Shown here: piece after piece, positions 44,326 through 53,503 of the stretch
Layout: each line of letters begins with the position of its first letter
Numbering within the stretch: position 1 is the stretch's first letter
From: Mesorhizobium prunaredense
GTDB lineage: Bacteria > Pseudomonadota > Alphaproteobacteria > Rhizobiales > Rhizobiaceae
Length of the DNA stretch: 64,000 nt
Direction of reading: 5' to 3'
Assembly: GCF_900156895.1 (NCBI RefSeq)
Contig: NZ_FTPD01000045.1
Span: 442,997 to 506,996 of the forward strand
Notes under the pieces: model-generated
Told to the model about the DNA's origin: nothing
Seen by the model: only the letters and a program-made list of their open reading frames with translations
Databases searched by the model: none
Translations under genes and position numbers: made by a program

Positions 44326-45222
44326 ATGTGCGGAATCGTCGGATTGTTTTTGAAGGACAGGGCGCTCGAGCCCCAACTCGGCTCGATGCTTTCGGAGATG
44401 CTGATCTCGCTCAGCGATCGCGGTCCCGACAGTGCCGGCATCGCCATCTATGGCACGCCATCCGGCAACGAGGCCAAGATCACCATCCAGTCGGCAAACC
44501 CGGAGCGCGATTTCCGCAACCTTGACGCCGACATCGCCAAAGCGATTGGAGCGCCAGTAAGCGTCGCAGTGAAATCGACGCATGCGGTGGTCAGGACCGC
44601 GCCTGCCAAGATCGACGCAGTGCGCGAGGCGATCCAGGCGCTGCGCCCCGACATCCGCATCATGGGCGCCGGCGACGTCGTCGAAATCTACAAGGAAGTT
44701 GGCTTGCCCGAAACGGTGGTCGATCGCTTCGACGTGCGCAGCATGACCGGCACGCACGGCATCGGCCATACCCGCATGGCGACGGAATCGGCGGTGACAA
44801 CGATGGGCGCGCATCCATTCTCGACCGGCGCCGACCAATGCCTGGTGCACAATGGCTCACTTTCCAATCACAACAATGTCCGCCGCGAGCTGATCCGCGA
44901 AGGCATGAAATTCGAGACCGAGAACGACACCGAAGTCGCGGCCGCCTATCTCTCCTCGCAGATGGCGCATGGCAAGAATCTCGGCGAGGCGCTGGAAGGC
45001 ACGCTGAGCGACCTCGACGGCTTCTTCACCTTCGTCGTCGGCACCAAGAACGGCTTCGGCGTGGTGCGCGATCCGATCGCCTGCAAGCCTGCCGTCATGG
45101 CCGAGACCAACCAGTATGTCGCCTTCGGCTCGGAATATCGTGCGCTGACCAAACTGCCCGGCATCGACAATGCGAGGGTCTGGGAACCCGAGCCTGCAAC
45201 CGTCTATTTCTGGGAGCATTGA
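44326..45222 (+). CDS. mgsA: N-methylglutamate synthase subunit A (class II glutamine amidotransferase)
   Basis: The 298-residue protein starts MCGIVGLF, so Cys2 becomes the N-terminal nucleophile of class II amidotransferases after Met removal. Other motifs are SDRGPDSAGIA, GIGHTRMATES, HPFSTG and LVHNGSLSNH. Fused to the FMN and GXGXG subunits it forms a glutamate-synthase-like enzyme. In the methylamine pathway this enzyme makes N-methylglutamate from gamma-glutamylmethylamide and glutamate or related intermediates. It is the first gene of the plus-strand mgs-gmaS-mgd operon; the next gene begins five bases after its stop. It is also known as GlxB in rhizobia. Confidence 0.88.
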   Translation: MCGIVGLFLKDRALEPQLGSMLSEMLISLSDRGPDSAGIAIYGTPSGNEAKITIQSANPERDFRNLDADIAKAIGAPVSVAVKSTHAVVRTAPAKIDAVREAIQALRPDIRIMGAGDVVEIYKEVGLPETVVDRFDVRSMTGTHGIGHTRMATESAVTTMGAHPFSTGADQCLVHNGSLSNHNNVRRELIREGMKFETENDTEVAAAYLSSQMAHGKNLGEALEGTLSDLDGFFTFVVGTKNGFGVVRDPIACKPAVMAETNQYVAFGSEYRALTKLPGIDNARVWEPEPATVYFWEH

Positions 45223-45226
45223 GTCC

Positions 45227-45958
45227 ATGCCGGCAATCAACGTCTCCAAGGCACTCGACCAGAGCCATGCATCCAGGGTCTTCGACCTGGCCGAGATGCC
45301 GCTGCGCGGGCTCAACCAGGCGCTTCACGATTTGACCCCCGGTTCGAACGAGACCGCCTGGGAAGTGCTCAATCCGAAAGGCAGCCATTCGGTCGCCGTC
45401 GGCGTCGATCAGCCGGTCACCATCGATGTCCGCGGCAGCGTCGGCTATTATTGCGGCGGCATGAACGACGGCAGCGCCATCACAGTGCATGGCTCGGCGG
45501 GACCCGGCGTCGGTGAAAACATGATGTCGGGTTCGATAACGGTCAAAGGCGATGCCAGCCAGTATGCCGGTGCCACCGGCAGGGGCGGGCTGCTGGTTAT
45601 CGAAGGCAATGCGTCGTCGCGCTGCGGTATCTCAATGAAGGGCATCGACATCGTCGTCCACGGCAATATCGGCCACATGTCGGCCTTCATGGCGCAGTCC
45701 GGCAATCTGGTAGTGCTGGGCGATGCCGGCGATGCGCTCGGCGATTCCATCTACGAGGCGCGGCTGTTCGTGCGCGGCAAGGCCGGCAGCCTCGGCGCCG
45801 ACTGCATCGCCAAGGAGATGCGACCCGAGCATCTGGCATTGCTGCAAGACCTGCTCGACCGCGCCGGGGTGACCGGCGTCAAGGCGGCGGAGTTCACGCG
45901 TTACGGCTCGGCGCGCACCCTCTACAATTTCAACATCGACAACGCCGACGCGTATTGA
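45227..45958 (+). CDS. mgsB: N-methylglutamate synthase subunit B (GXGXG domain)
   Basis: A 243-residue right-handed beta-helix protein of the glutamate synthase alpha-subunit C-terminal (GXGXG) type. The repeats GGMNDGSAITVHGSAGPGVGENM, GGLLVIEGNASSRCG and GNLVVLGDAGDALG are the hallmarks. Its job is to bridge the glutaminase and FMN subunits of MgsABC. ATG 45227 lies five bases after mgsA's stop; an upstream frame inside mgsA is a shadow. Confidence 0.87.
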   Translation: MPAINVSKALDQSHASRVFDLAEMPLRGLNQALHDLTPGSNETAWEVLNPKGSHSVAVGVDQPVTIDVRGSVGYYCGGMNDGSAITVHGSAGPGVGENMMSGSITVKGDASQYAGATGRGGLLVIEGNASSRCGISMKGIDIVVHGNIGHMSAFMAQSGNLVVLGDAGDALGDSIYEARLFVRGKAGSLGADCIAKEMRPEHLALLQDLLDRAGVTGVKAAEFTRYGSARTLYNFNIDNADAY

Positions 45959-45964
45959 GGCTCA

Positions 45965-47293
45965 ATGACCTATCGCAACCCGCCGACGACGCCGCGCAAA
46001 TCCGCGACCTTCGACGACTACACGCTTTCCGAGATCCGTCGCGCCGCTGCGACCGGCATCTATGATATCCGCGGCGCCGGCGCCAAGCGCAAGCTGCCGC
46101 ATTTCGACGACCTGCTTGTCCTCGGCGCTTCGATCTCGCGCTATCCGCTCGAAGGCTATCGCGAGCGCTGCGACACCAGTGTCGTGCTGGGCTCGCGCCA
46201 TGCGAAAAAGCCGATCGAATTGAAAATCCCGATCACCATCGCCGGCATGAGTTTTGGCTCGCTGTCCGGCCCGGCGAAGGAAGCGCTCGGCCGCGGCGCG
46301 ACGCTGTCGGGCACCTCGACGACGACCGGCGACGGCGGCATGACCGAGGAAGAGCGCGGCCATTCCAAGACGCTGGTCTACCAATACCTGCCGTCGCGCT
46401 ACGGTATGAACCCGCGCGACTTGCGCCGGGCGGATGCGATCGAGATCGTCGTCGGCCAGGGCGCCAAGCCCGGCGGCGGCGGCATGCTGCTTGGCCAGAA
46501 GATCTCCGACCGCGTCGCCGAAATGCGCACGCTGCCCAAGGGTATCGACCAGCGCTCAGCCTCACGCCATCCCGACTGGACCGGGCCCGACGATCTCGAA
46601 ATCAAGATCCTGGAACTGCGTGAAATCACCGACTGGGAAAAGCCGATCTACGTCAAGGTCGGCGGCGCCCGGCCCTATTACGATACAGCGCTTGCGGTGA
46701 AATCAGGCGCCGATGTCGTCGTCATCGACGGCATGCAGGGCGGCACCGCCGCAACCCAGGAAGTGTTCATCGAGAATGTCGGCCAGCCGACGCTTGCCTG
46801 CATCAGGCCGGCGGTGCAGGCACTGCAGGATCTCGGCATGCACCGCAAGGTGCAGCTGATCATCTCCGGCGGCATCCGCAACGGCGCCGATGTCGCCAAG
46901 GCGCTGGCGCTCGGCGTCGACGCGGTGTCGATCGGCACCGCCGCACTTGTCGCGCTCGGCGACAACGATCCGCGCTGGGAGGCGGAGTACAACGAGCTCG
47001 GCACCACCGCCGGCGCCTATGACGACTGGCACGAGGGCCGCGATCCGGCCGGCATCACCACGCAGGACCCCGAACTGATGAAACGGCTCGATCCGATAGC
47101 GGCAGGACGACGGCTGGCCAATTATCTCAAGGTGATGACGCTGGAGGCGCAGACGATCGCCCGCGCCTGCGGCAAGAACAGCCTGCATAATCTCGAGCCC
47201 GAGGATCTCGTCGCGCTGACGATCGAAGCCGCCGCCATGGCCGGCGTGCCGCTGGCCGGGACCAACTGGATACCGGGGAAGAACGGCTTCTGA
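45965..47293 (+). CDS. mgsC: N-methylglutamate synthase subunit C (FMN-binding glutamate synthase domain)
   Basis: A 442-residue FMN-dependent barrel of the glutamate-synthase large-subunit type. Landmarks are ITIAGMSFGSLSGPAKEALGRGA, the glycine-rich GQGAKPGGGGMLLGQKIS, VIDGMQGGTAATQE, LIISGGIRNGADVAKALALGADA-like text and RACGKNSLHNLEPEDL. It is the synthase core that condenses the methylamine unit with a 2-oxoglutarate-derived iminium. It begins six bases after mgsB and precedes gmaS by 42 bp. Confidence 0.88.
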   Translation: MTYRNPPTTPRKSATFDDYTLSEIRRAAATGIYDIRGAGAKRKLPHFDDLLVLGASISRYPLEGYRERCDTSVVLGSRHAKKPIELKIPITIAGMSFGSLSGPAKEALGRGATLSGTSTTTGDGGMTEEERGHSKTLVYQYLPSRYGMNPRDLRRADAIEIVVGQGAKPGGGGMLLGQKISDRVAEMRTLPKGIDQRSASRHPDWTGPDDLEIKILELREITDWEKPIYVKVGGARPYYDTALAVKSGADVVVIDGMQGGTAATQEVFIENVGQPTLACIRPAVQALQDLGMHRKVQLIISGGIRNGADVAKALALGVDAVSIGTAALVALGDNDPRWEAEYNELGTTAGAYDDWHEGRDPAGITTQDPELMKRLDPIAAGRRLANYLKVMTLEAQTIARACGKNSLHNLEPEDLVALTIEAAAMAGVPLAGTNWIPGKNGF

Positions 47294-47335
47294 ACATATC
47301 AGACCACCAAAAAAACCAATAAGCGAGGAACTATA

Positions 47336-48643
47336 ATGGGGAACGATCTCGCCGCCTTCGCCAAGGGGAACGGCGTCAAATATTTCATGATTTCCTACAC
47401 CGACCTGTTCGGTGGGCAGCGCGCCAAGCTGGTGCCGGCGCAGGCCATCGCCGACATGCAGAAGGACGGCGCCGGCTTTGCCGGCTTTGCCACCTGGCTC
47501 GACCTGACGCCGGCGCATCCAGACATGCTGGCGGTGCCGGATCCGGATTCGGTCATCCAGCTGCCGTGGAAGCCGGAAGTCGCCTGGATTGCCGCCAATT
47601 GCATGATGGACGAAAAAACGGTCGCTCAGGCGCCGCGCAACACGCTGAAGCGGCTGATTGACGAGGCGGCCGGCGACGGCATGCATGTCAAGACCGGCGT
47701 CGAGGCCGAGTTCTTCCTGATCTCGCCGGACGGCAAGACGATTTCCGACGAATACGACACGGCGTCAAAGCCCTGCTACGACCAGCAGGCGGTGATGCGG
47801 CGCTACGATGTCATCGCCGAGATCTGCGACCACATGCTGGCGCTCGGCTGGGGCGCCTACCAGAACGACCATGAGGACGCCAACGGCCAGTTCGAGATGA
47901 ACTGGGCCTTCGACGATGCGCTGGCGACCGCCGACAAGCATTCCTTCTTCAAGTTCATGGTGAGGTCCGTTGCAGAAAAGCACGGCCTGCGCGCCACCTT
48001 CATGCCAAAACCATTCCCCGGCCTGACCGGCAATGGCTGCCACGCCCACATCTCGGTGTGGGACAAGGATGGCAAGACCAATGTCTTTGCCGACAACGCC
48101 ATGGAGCTCGGCCTGTCGGCGAAGGGCAGGCATTTTCTCGGCGGCATCATGAAGCATGCTTCGGCACTTGCCGCGATCACCAACCCGACCGTCAATTCCT
48201 ACAAGCGCATCAATGCGCCGCGCACCGTTTCGGGCGCCACCTGGGCGCCGAACTCAGTGACCTGGACCGGCAACAACCGCACCCATATGGTGCGCGTGCC
48301 CGGCCCCGGCCGCTTCGAGCTGCGCCTGCCCGACGGCGCGGCAAACCCTTATCTGCTGCAGGCGGTCATCATCGCCGCCGGCCTCGACGGCATTCGCTCG
48401 AAGGCCGATCCGGGCAAGCGCTACGACATCGACATGTACCAGTTCGGCCATACGGTGGAGGGCGCGCCGAAGCTGCCGCTCAACCTGCTCGATGCATTGC
48501 GCGAGTTCGACAACGACAAATCGCTCAAGGCGGCGCTGGGTGAGGAATTCTCGTCGGCTTATCTAAAGCTCAAGCACCAGGAATGGAATTCCTATGCTTC
48601 CCACTTCACCCAGTGGGAGCGTGACCACACGCTGGATATCTAG
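47336..48643 (+). CDS. gmaS: Gamma-glutamylmethylamide synthetase (glutamine-synthetase family)
   Basis: A 435-residue glutamine-synthetase-fold enzyme that ligates methylamine to glutamate using ATP. It shows GVEAEFFLIS (metal-binding Glu), HEDANGQFEMNWAF, KPFPGLTGNGCHAHISVWDKDG and NPTVNSYKRINAPRTVSGATWAPN, with the arginine-bearing RFELRLPDGAANPYLL near the end. It is shorter and more divergent than true GlnA (no adenylylation loop Tyr evident). Its place between the N-methylglutamate synthase and dehydrogenase genes is the diagnostic context for GmaS. GAGGAACT precedes the ATG. Confidence 0.93.
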   Translation: MGNDLAAFAKGNGVKYFMISYTDLFGGQRAKLVPAQAIADMQKDGAGFAGFATWLDLTPAHPDMLAVPDPDSVIQLPWKPEVAWIAANCMMDEKTVAQAPRNTLKRLIDEAAGDGMHVKTGVEAEFFLISPDGKTISDEYDTASKPCYDQQAVMRRYDVIAEICDHMLALGWGAYQNDHEDANGQFEMNWAFDDALATADKHSFFKFMVRSVAEKHGLRATFMPKPFPGLTGNGCHAHISVWDKDGKTNVFADNAMELGLSAKGRHFLGGIMKHASALAAITNPTVNSYKRINAPRTVSGATWAPNSVTWTGNNRTHMVRVPGPGRFELRLPDGAANPYLLQAVIIAAGLDGIRSKADPGKRYDIDMYQFGHTVEGAPKLPLNLLDALREFDNDKSLKAALGEEFSSAYLKLKHQEWNSYASHFTQWERDHTLDI

Positions 48644-48644
48644 A

Positions 48645-48690
48645 GCATCGGACTGAAAAGTGTGAAGCGGTTTTCGGCTGATTCCGATGC
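48645..48690. repeat. Short imperfect palindrome between gmaS and mgdA
   Basis: GCATCGGA at the left pairs with TCCGATGC at the right, and TGAAAA pairs partly with TTTTCGG, giving a bulged 45-base stem-loop that starts right after the gmaS stop. It resembles small rhizobial intergenic palindromes that recur in genomes. It could protect or terminate part of the transcript. Confidence 0.5.
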
Positions 48691-48735
48691 GTCAAGAATG
48701 GTCCTGCGTGGCGCGAGCGACCTCGGAATAGAGTC

Positions 48736-49989
48736 ATGAAATACTCGATCTTCTCCCTCGCCCGCGCCGCTTTTTCCGGTCACAAGAATTGGCAGCGCAC
48801 CTGGCGCGACGCCAGCCCGAAAAATCACTACGACGTGGTGATCATCGGCGGCGGCGGCCACGGTCTGGCGACGGCATGGTTCCTCGCCAGCGAGTACGGC
48901 ATCAGCAATGTCGCCGTGCTCGAAAAGGGCTGGATCGGCTCCGGCAATGCCGGCCGCAACACCACGATCATCCGTTCCAATTACGGGCTGCCCGGCAATA
49001 CCGGCTTCTACGAGCTGTCGATGAAGCTGTGGGAACGCATGGAGCAGGATCTCAACTACAATACGATGGTCAGCCAGCGCGGCGTCATCAACCTCTATCA
49101 TTCCGACGCACAGCGCGACGCCTACGCGCGGCGCGGCAACACGATGCGCATCAACGGCATCGATGCCGAACTGCTCGACCTTGCCGCGGTCAAGAAGATG
49201 ATGCCGTTCCTGAACTTCGACAATGCCCGCTTTCCCGTGCAGGGCGGCCTGCTGCAGCGGCGCGGCGGCACGGCGCGCCACGACGCTGTGGTCTGGGGCT
49301 ACGCCCATGCGGCGAGCGCGCTCGGTGTCGACATCATCCAGAACTGCGAGGTGACCAGCTTTGTGCGCGATGCCAACGGCAAGGTGACCGGCGTCGAGAC
49401 ATCGCGCGGCACAATCGGCGCCGGCAAGGTCGGCATGGCCGTCGCCGGCAGTTCGTCGCGCGTCGCGGCGATGGCTGGACTGCGGCTGCCGATCGAGAGC
49501 CATGTGCTGCAGGCCTTCGTTTCCGAGGCGATCAAGCCGCTGATCCCCAATGTCATGACCTTCGGCGCCGGCCATTTCTATGTCAGCCAGTCGGACAAGG
49601 GCGGGCTGGTCTTCGGCGGCGACATAGACGGCTACAATTCCTATGCCCAGCGCGGCAACATGCCTGTGATGGAAGACGTCTGCGAGGGCGGCATGGCGCT
49701 GATGCCGATGATCGGTCGCGTGCGCCTCTTGCGCCAATGGGGCGGCATCATGGACATGTCGATGGACGGCTCGCCGATCATCGACAAGACGCCAGTGGAC
49801 GGGCTCTATCTCAATGCCGGCTGGTGCTATGGCGGCTTCAAGGCGACGCCCGGCTCCGGCCTTGTCTTTGCCCATCTTCTGGCCCGCGACGAACTGCACA
49901 AGGAGGCGGCGCGCTTCCGCCTCGACCGGTTCCGGCGGGGTGCGATGATCGATGAAAAGGGCGTCGGCGCCCAACCGAACCTGCACTGA
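48736..49989 (+). CDS. mgdA: N-methylglutamate dehydrogenase subunit A (sarcosine-oxidase beta-like)
   Basis: A 417-residue flavoprotein like the beta subunit (SoxB) of heterotetrameric sarcosine oxidase, here oxidising N-methylglutamate. The FAD motif is VVIIGGGGHGLATAWFLA (about 36-53). RRGGTARHDAVVWGYA carries the histidine that binds FMN covalently in SoxB. The C-terminal AGWCYGGFKATPGSG is also typical. The gene order A-B-C-D mirrors soxBDAG. Its neighbours gmaS and mgsABC make N-methylglutamate, so sarcosine is the less likely substrate. The start ATG is 15 bases before KHKNW-type sequence common to SoxB proteins. Confidence 0.88.
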   Translation: MKYSIFSLARAAFSGHKNWQRTWRDASPKNHYDVVIIGGGGHGLATAWFLASEYGISNVAVLEKGWIGSGNAGRNTTIIRSNYGLPGNTGFYELSMKLWERMEQDLNYNTMVSQRGVINLYHSDAQRDAYARRGNTMRINGIDAELLDLAAVKKMMPFLNFDNARFPVQGGLLQRRGGTARHDAVVWGYAHAASALGVDIIQNCEVTSFVRDANGKVTGVETSRGTIGAGKVGMAVAGSSSRVAAMAGLRLPIESHVLQAFVSEAIKPLIPNVMTFGAGHFYVSQSDKGGLVFGGDIDGYNSYAQRGNMPVMEDVCEGGMALMPMIGRVRLLRQWGGIMDMSMDGSPIIDKTPVDGLYLNAGWCYGGFKATPGSGLVFAHLLARDELHKEAARFRLDRFRRGAMIDEKGVGAQPNLH

Positions 49990-50004
49990 GGATGGTCCGA
50001 AAGC

Positions 50005-50280
50005 ATGCGTATTGTCTGTCCCTTCTGCGGCGAACGCGAACTCGGCGAATTCACCTATTTGGGCGACGCCAAGCCGCTGCGTCCGGCCGCCGGCACCTCG
50101 GAAGACGACGTCTTCGACTACGTCTATCTACGCGACAATGTCGCCGGTGCGATGAGCGAACATTGGTACCATGGCGGCGGCTGCCGGGCCTGGCTGAAGA
50201 TCACCCGCAACACGCTGACGCACGAGATCTCCTCGGTCGAGCCGGCGGCGGGTGTGGGTGCAAGGCAGGTGGCAAAATGA
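50005..50280 (+). CDS. mgdB: N-methylglutamate dehydrogenase subunit B (sarcosine-oxidase delta-like, zinc)
   Basis: A 91-residue protein like the delta subunit SoxD. The zinc ligands CPFCGERE (5-8) and the distal HWYHGGGCRAWL are conserved. It starts 15 bp after mgdA. After its stop an intergenic mosaic repeat of about 180 bp separates it from mgdC, which is unusual inside a complex-coding operon. Confidence 0.85.
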   Translation: MRIVCPFCGERELGEFTYLGDAKPLRPAAGTSEDDVFDYVYLRDNVAGAMSEHWYHGGGCRAWLKITRNTLTHEISSVEPAAGVGARQVAK

Positions 50281-50298
50281 GCATTCTTAGCCAGCTCA

Positions 50299-50479
50299 GC
50301 GCTGCCCCTCACCTGCCTGCCGGCATCCTCTCCCCGTATAGGGACGGGGAGAGGGGCGCTGTCATCCACGGTTTCGCCAATCGCCAGCGTTGCAGACGGA
50401 ATCTCGAGGCCGCGGCCGGCCCCCTTCTCCCCGTCACTATACGGGGAGAAGTGCCCGGCAGGGCGATGAGGGGCAGCGC
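50299..50479. repeat. Rhizobial intergenic mosaic palindrome, copy 2 (inside the mgd operon)
   Basis: The ends GCGCTGCCCCTCA and TGAGGGGCAGCGC are a perfect 13-bp inverted pair. Inner arms CTCTCCCCGTATAGGGACGGG and CTTCTCCCCGTCACTATACG form hairpins. It fills most of the gap between mgdB and mgdC. Copies 3 and 4 have the same plan. Confidence 0.85.
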
Positions 50480-50521
50480 GGCGTTCCTGCATGACGTCAA
50501 AGCGACGGAAGGCCGGCAACC

Positions 50522-53503
50522 GTGATCACCAGCCAGTCCCATCGCCTTGCATCGGGCGGTCTCATCGACCGCTCGGCGCCGCTGAACTTTCGCTTCGACG
50601 GCAAAACCTTTGCCGGCTTCCAGGGCGACACGCTCGCCTCGGCGCTGATCGCCAATGGCGTCAAGCTGGTCGGCCGCTCGTTCAAATACCACCGGCCGCG
50701 CGGCTTCCTGACCGCGGGCTCGGAAGAACCCAATGCGCTGGTCGAATTGCGCACGGGGGCGCGCCGCGAGCCGAACACCAAGGCGACCACGGCAGAACTT
50801 TATGACGGTCTGGAAGCCGCCAGTCAGAACCGCTGGCCGTCGCTGCGCCACGATCTGATGGCGGTCAACCAGCTGTTCTCACCGATTTTCGTCGCCGGCT
50901 TCTACTACAAGACCTTCATGTGGCCGGCAAAATTCTGGGAAGCGGTCTACGAGCCGGCGATCCGCCGCGCCGCCGGTCTCGGCCGCGCCGCTGGCGCTGC
51001 CGATCCCGACCATTACGACAAGGCCTGGGCGCATTGCGACGTGCTGATCGCCGGTTCCGGCCCAGCCGGGCTGGCGGCAGCGCTCGCCGCCGGCCGATCT
51101 GGTGCCCGCGTCATCCTGTGCGAGGAAGATTTTGCGCTTGGCGGCCGCCTGCTTGCCGATGGCGGCATGATCGACGGCATGCCCGCAGCCGAATGGATTT
51201 CGCGCACGCTGGCCGAACTCGCCTCGCTGCCGGACGTCCGCATCATGACCCGCACGACGCTGTTCGGCGTCTATGACGGCGGCACCTATGGCGCGATCGA
51301 ACGGGTTAACGACCACCTGCCCTCGCCGCCCGAACATCAGGTGCGCCAGCGGCTGTGGCGGATCGTGGCAAAGCGCTCGATTGTTGCCGCCGGCGCCATC
51401 GAACGGCCGATCGTCTTTGCCGGCAACGACACGCCCGGCGTGATGATGGCTTCGGCGATGCGGACCTATATCGCGCGCTATGCGGCAACCCCGGCGAAGA
51501 GGATTGCGCTGTTTACCAACAATGAGGATGGCTGGCGCACGGTCGAGGCGGCACTCGGCGCCGGATTGCAGATCGCTGCCGTCGTCGATGCGCGTCCGGA
51601 CGTATCCGCCGCGCATCGCGCGCTTGCCGCCAAAACCGGCTTTGCCGTCTTGAACGGTTTCGTCAGCGGGGTGGACGGCGGCGAGGACGGTGTCAGGAAA
51701 ATCTCGATATCGCTGGCAGGCGGCGCACGCGCCGAGGTCGAAGCCGACGGGCTTGCCGTTTCCGGCGGCTGGAACCCGGCGGTCGGGCTGACTTCCTACC
51801 ATCGCGGCCGGCCGAAATGGCAGGACGATATATCGGCCTTCGTGCCGGACGGCGCCCCTCCCGGCATGATGGCCGCCGGTGCCGCCAACGGCGGCTTCGG
51901 CCTCGGCGCCTGCCTGCGCCAAGGGTTTGCCGCCGGTGCGGCAGCGGCTCAGAGCGCCGGGCACAGCGGCAGCGCCGGCACGCCGCCAGTCGCCGACGAC
52001 GAGGATTTTTCGCTGACCCCGCTCTGGCAGGTTGCCGGCAAAGGCAAAGCCTTTGTCGACTACCAGCACGACGTCACCGCTGCGGACATCGAACTGGCGC
52101 AGCGCGAAGGCTTTGAATCGGTCGAGCACCTGAAGCGCTATACGACGCTCGGCATGGCGACCGACCAGGGCAAGACCTCGAATGTCGCCGGCCTCGCCAT
52201 CATGGCGGCGCTATCAGGCAAATCCATTCCCGAGACCGGCACGACGATCTACCGTCCGCCCTATGTGCCGGTCGCCATCGGCGCCTTTGCCGGCCATCAT
52301 CGCGACGAAAACTTCCATGCGACAAGGCTGACGCCGTCTCACCACTGGGCAGCCGAACAGGGCGCGGTGTTCGTCGACACCGGCTTGTGGAAGCGGGCGC
52401 AATGGTATCCGCACGCCGGCGAGAAGGACTGGCTGGAAACGGTCATCCGCGAGGTCAAGGCGGTGCGCGGCGGCGTCGGCTTTTGCGACGTGTCGACGCT
52501 CGGCAAGATCGACGTGCACGGACCGGATGCCGGCGCCTTCCTCGACCGCGTCTACATCAACACCTTCTCCAACCTTGCAGTGGGAAAGGCCCGCTATGGG
52601 CTGATGCTGCGCGAGGACGGCATGGTCTATGACGACGGCACCACGTCGCGGCTGGCCGAGGATCACTATTTCCTGACCACCACGACCGCCAAGGCCGGCC
52701 CGGTGATGCAGCATCTCGAATTCTGCCGGCAGGTGCTGTTCCCAGAACTCGACGTGCAACTCACGTCAGTCTCCGACCAATGGGCGCAATTCTCGGTCGC
52801 CGGGCCGAACGCGCGGGAGTTGCTAAAGCAGATCGCTGATGAGTCAGAGGACCTTTCGAACGAGGGGGTTCCGTTCATGGGCGCGCGGCAAGTCACGCTT
52901 CGCGGCGGCATCAGGGCGCGGCTGTTCCGAATTTCGTTCTCCGGCGAGATGGCGTTCGAGATCTCCGTCCCGGCCCGCTACGGCGACGCGCTGGCGCGCA
53001 ACCTGATGCTAGCCGGCAAACAATTCGGCGCCACACCCTACGGCACCGAGGCGCTCGGCGTCATGCGCATCGAAAAGGGCCATGTCGCCGGGCCCGAGTT
53101 GAACGGCACGACGACCGCGGCCGATCTCGGCTTGGGCAAGATGATGTCGACCAAAAAAGATTTTGTCGGCCGCGTCATGGCCGGACGCGAGGCGCTGGTC
53201 GCAGCGGATCGGCAGGTCGTGGTCGGCATCAAGCCGACCGACAGAGCGCGCCGCCTGCGCTCCGGCGCGCATGTCATTCCGAAAGGCGAGACGCCGGGTC
53301 CCGCCAACGACCAGGGCTATGTCACCTCGGTCTGTTTCTCGCCGACGCTTGACCAGTGGATAGGGCTGGCGCTTGTCGAGCGCGGCCGCGAGCGCATCGG
53401 CGAGATCGTCCATGCGCATGACCCTCTGCGTGGTGAAGACTATGACGTCGAGCTGTGCAATCCCGTCTTCTACGATCCGGATGGAGGGCGCCAGCGTGGC
53501 TGA
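50522..53503 (+). CDS. mgdC: N-methylglutamate dehydrogenase subunit C (sarcosine-oxidase alpha-like)
   Basis: A 993-residue protein like SoxA. An N-terminal ferredoxin-like fold without cluster cysteines (about 15-100) is followed by a Rossmann NAD/FAD domain with LIAGSGPAGLAAALAAGRSGA near 176, and a GcvT-like tetrahydrofolate domain at about 600-990 (CDVSTLGKIDVHGPDAGAFLDRV, MRIEKGHVAGPEL). The last domain should turn the released methylene unit into methylene-tetrahydrofolate. Start is GTG at 50522 with GGAAGG upstream. The next gene overlaps its end by eight bases. Confidence 0.88.
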   Translation: MITSQSHRLASGGLIDRSAPLNFRFDGKTFAGFQGDTLASALIANGVKLVGRSFKYHRPRGFLTAGSEEPNALVELRTGARREPNTKATTAELYDGLEAASQNRWPSLRHDLMAVNQLFSPIFVAGFYYKTFMWPAKFWEAVYEPAIRRAAGLGRAAGAADPDHYDKAWAHCDVLIAGSGPAGLAAALAAGRSGARVILCEEDFALGGRLLADGGMIDGMPAAEWISRTLAELASLPDVRIMTRTTLFGVYDGGTYGAIERVNDHLPSPPEHQVRQRLWRIVAKRSIVAAGAIERPIVFAGNDTPGVMMASAMRTYIARYAATPAKRIALFTNNEDGWRTVEAALGAGLQIAAVVDARPDVSAAHRALAAKTGFAVLNGFVSGVDGGEDGVRKISISLAGGARAEVEADGLAVSGGWNPAVGLTSYHRGRPKWQDDISAFVPDGAPPGMMAAGAANGGFGLGACLRQGFAAGAAAAQSAGHSGSAGTPPVADDEDFSLTPLWQVAGKGKAFVDYQHDVTAADIELAQREGFESVEHLKRYTTLGMATDQGKTSNVAGLAIMAALSGKSIPETGTTIYRPPYVPVAIGAFAGHHRDENFHATRLTPSHHWAAEQGAVFVDTGLWKRAQWYPHAGEKDWLETVIREVKAVRGGVGFCDVSTLGKIDVHGPDAGAFLDRVYINTFSNLAVGKARYGLMLREDGMVYDDGTTSRLAEDHYFLTTTTAKAGPVMQHLEFCRQVLFPELDVQLTSVSDQWAQFSVAGPNARELLKQIADESEDLSNEGVPFMGARQVTLRGGIRARLFRISFSGEMAFEISVPARYGDALARNLMLAGKQFGATPYGTEALGVMRIEKGHVAGPELNGTTTAADLGLGKMMSTKKDFVGRVMAGREALVAADRQVVVGIKPTDRARRLRSGAHVIPKGETPGPANDQGYVTSVCFSPTLDQWIGLALVERGRERIGEIVHAHDPLRGEDYDVELCNPVFYDPDGGRQRG

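Noticed and set aside
47336..48643. Calling this gene glutamine synthetase (glnA)
   Set aside because: It is embedded between N-methylglutamate synthase and dehydrogenase genes and is too divergent, so gamma-glutamylmethylamide synthetase is the better call.
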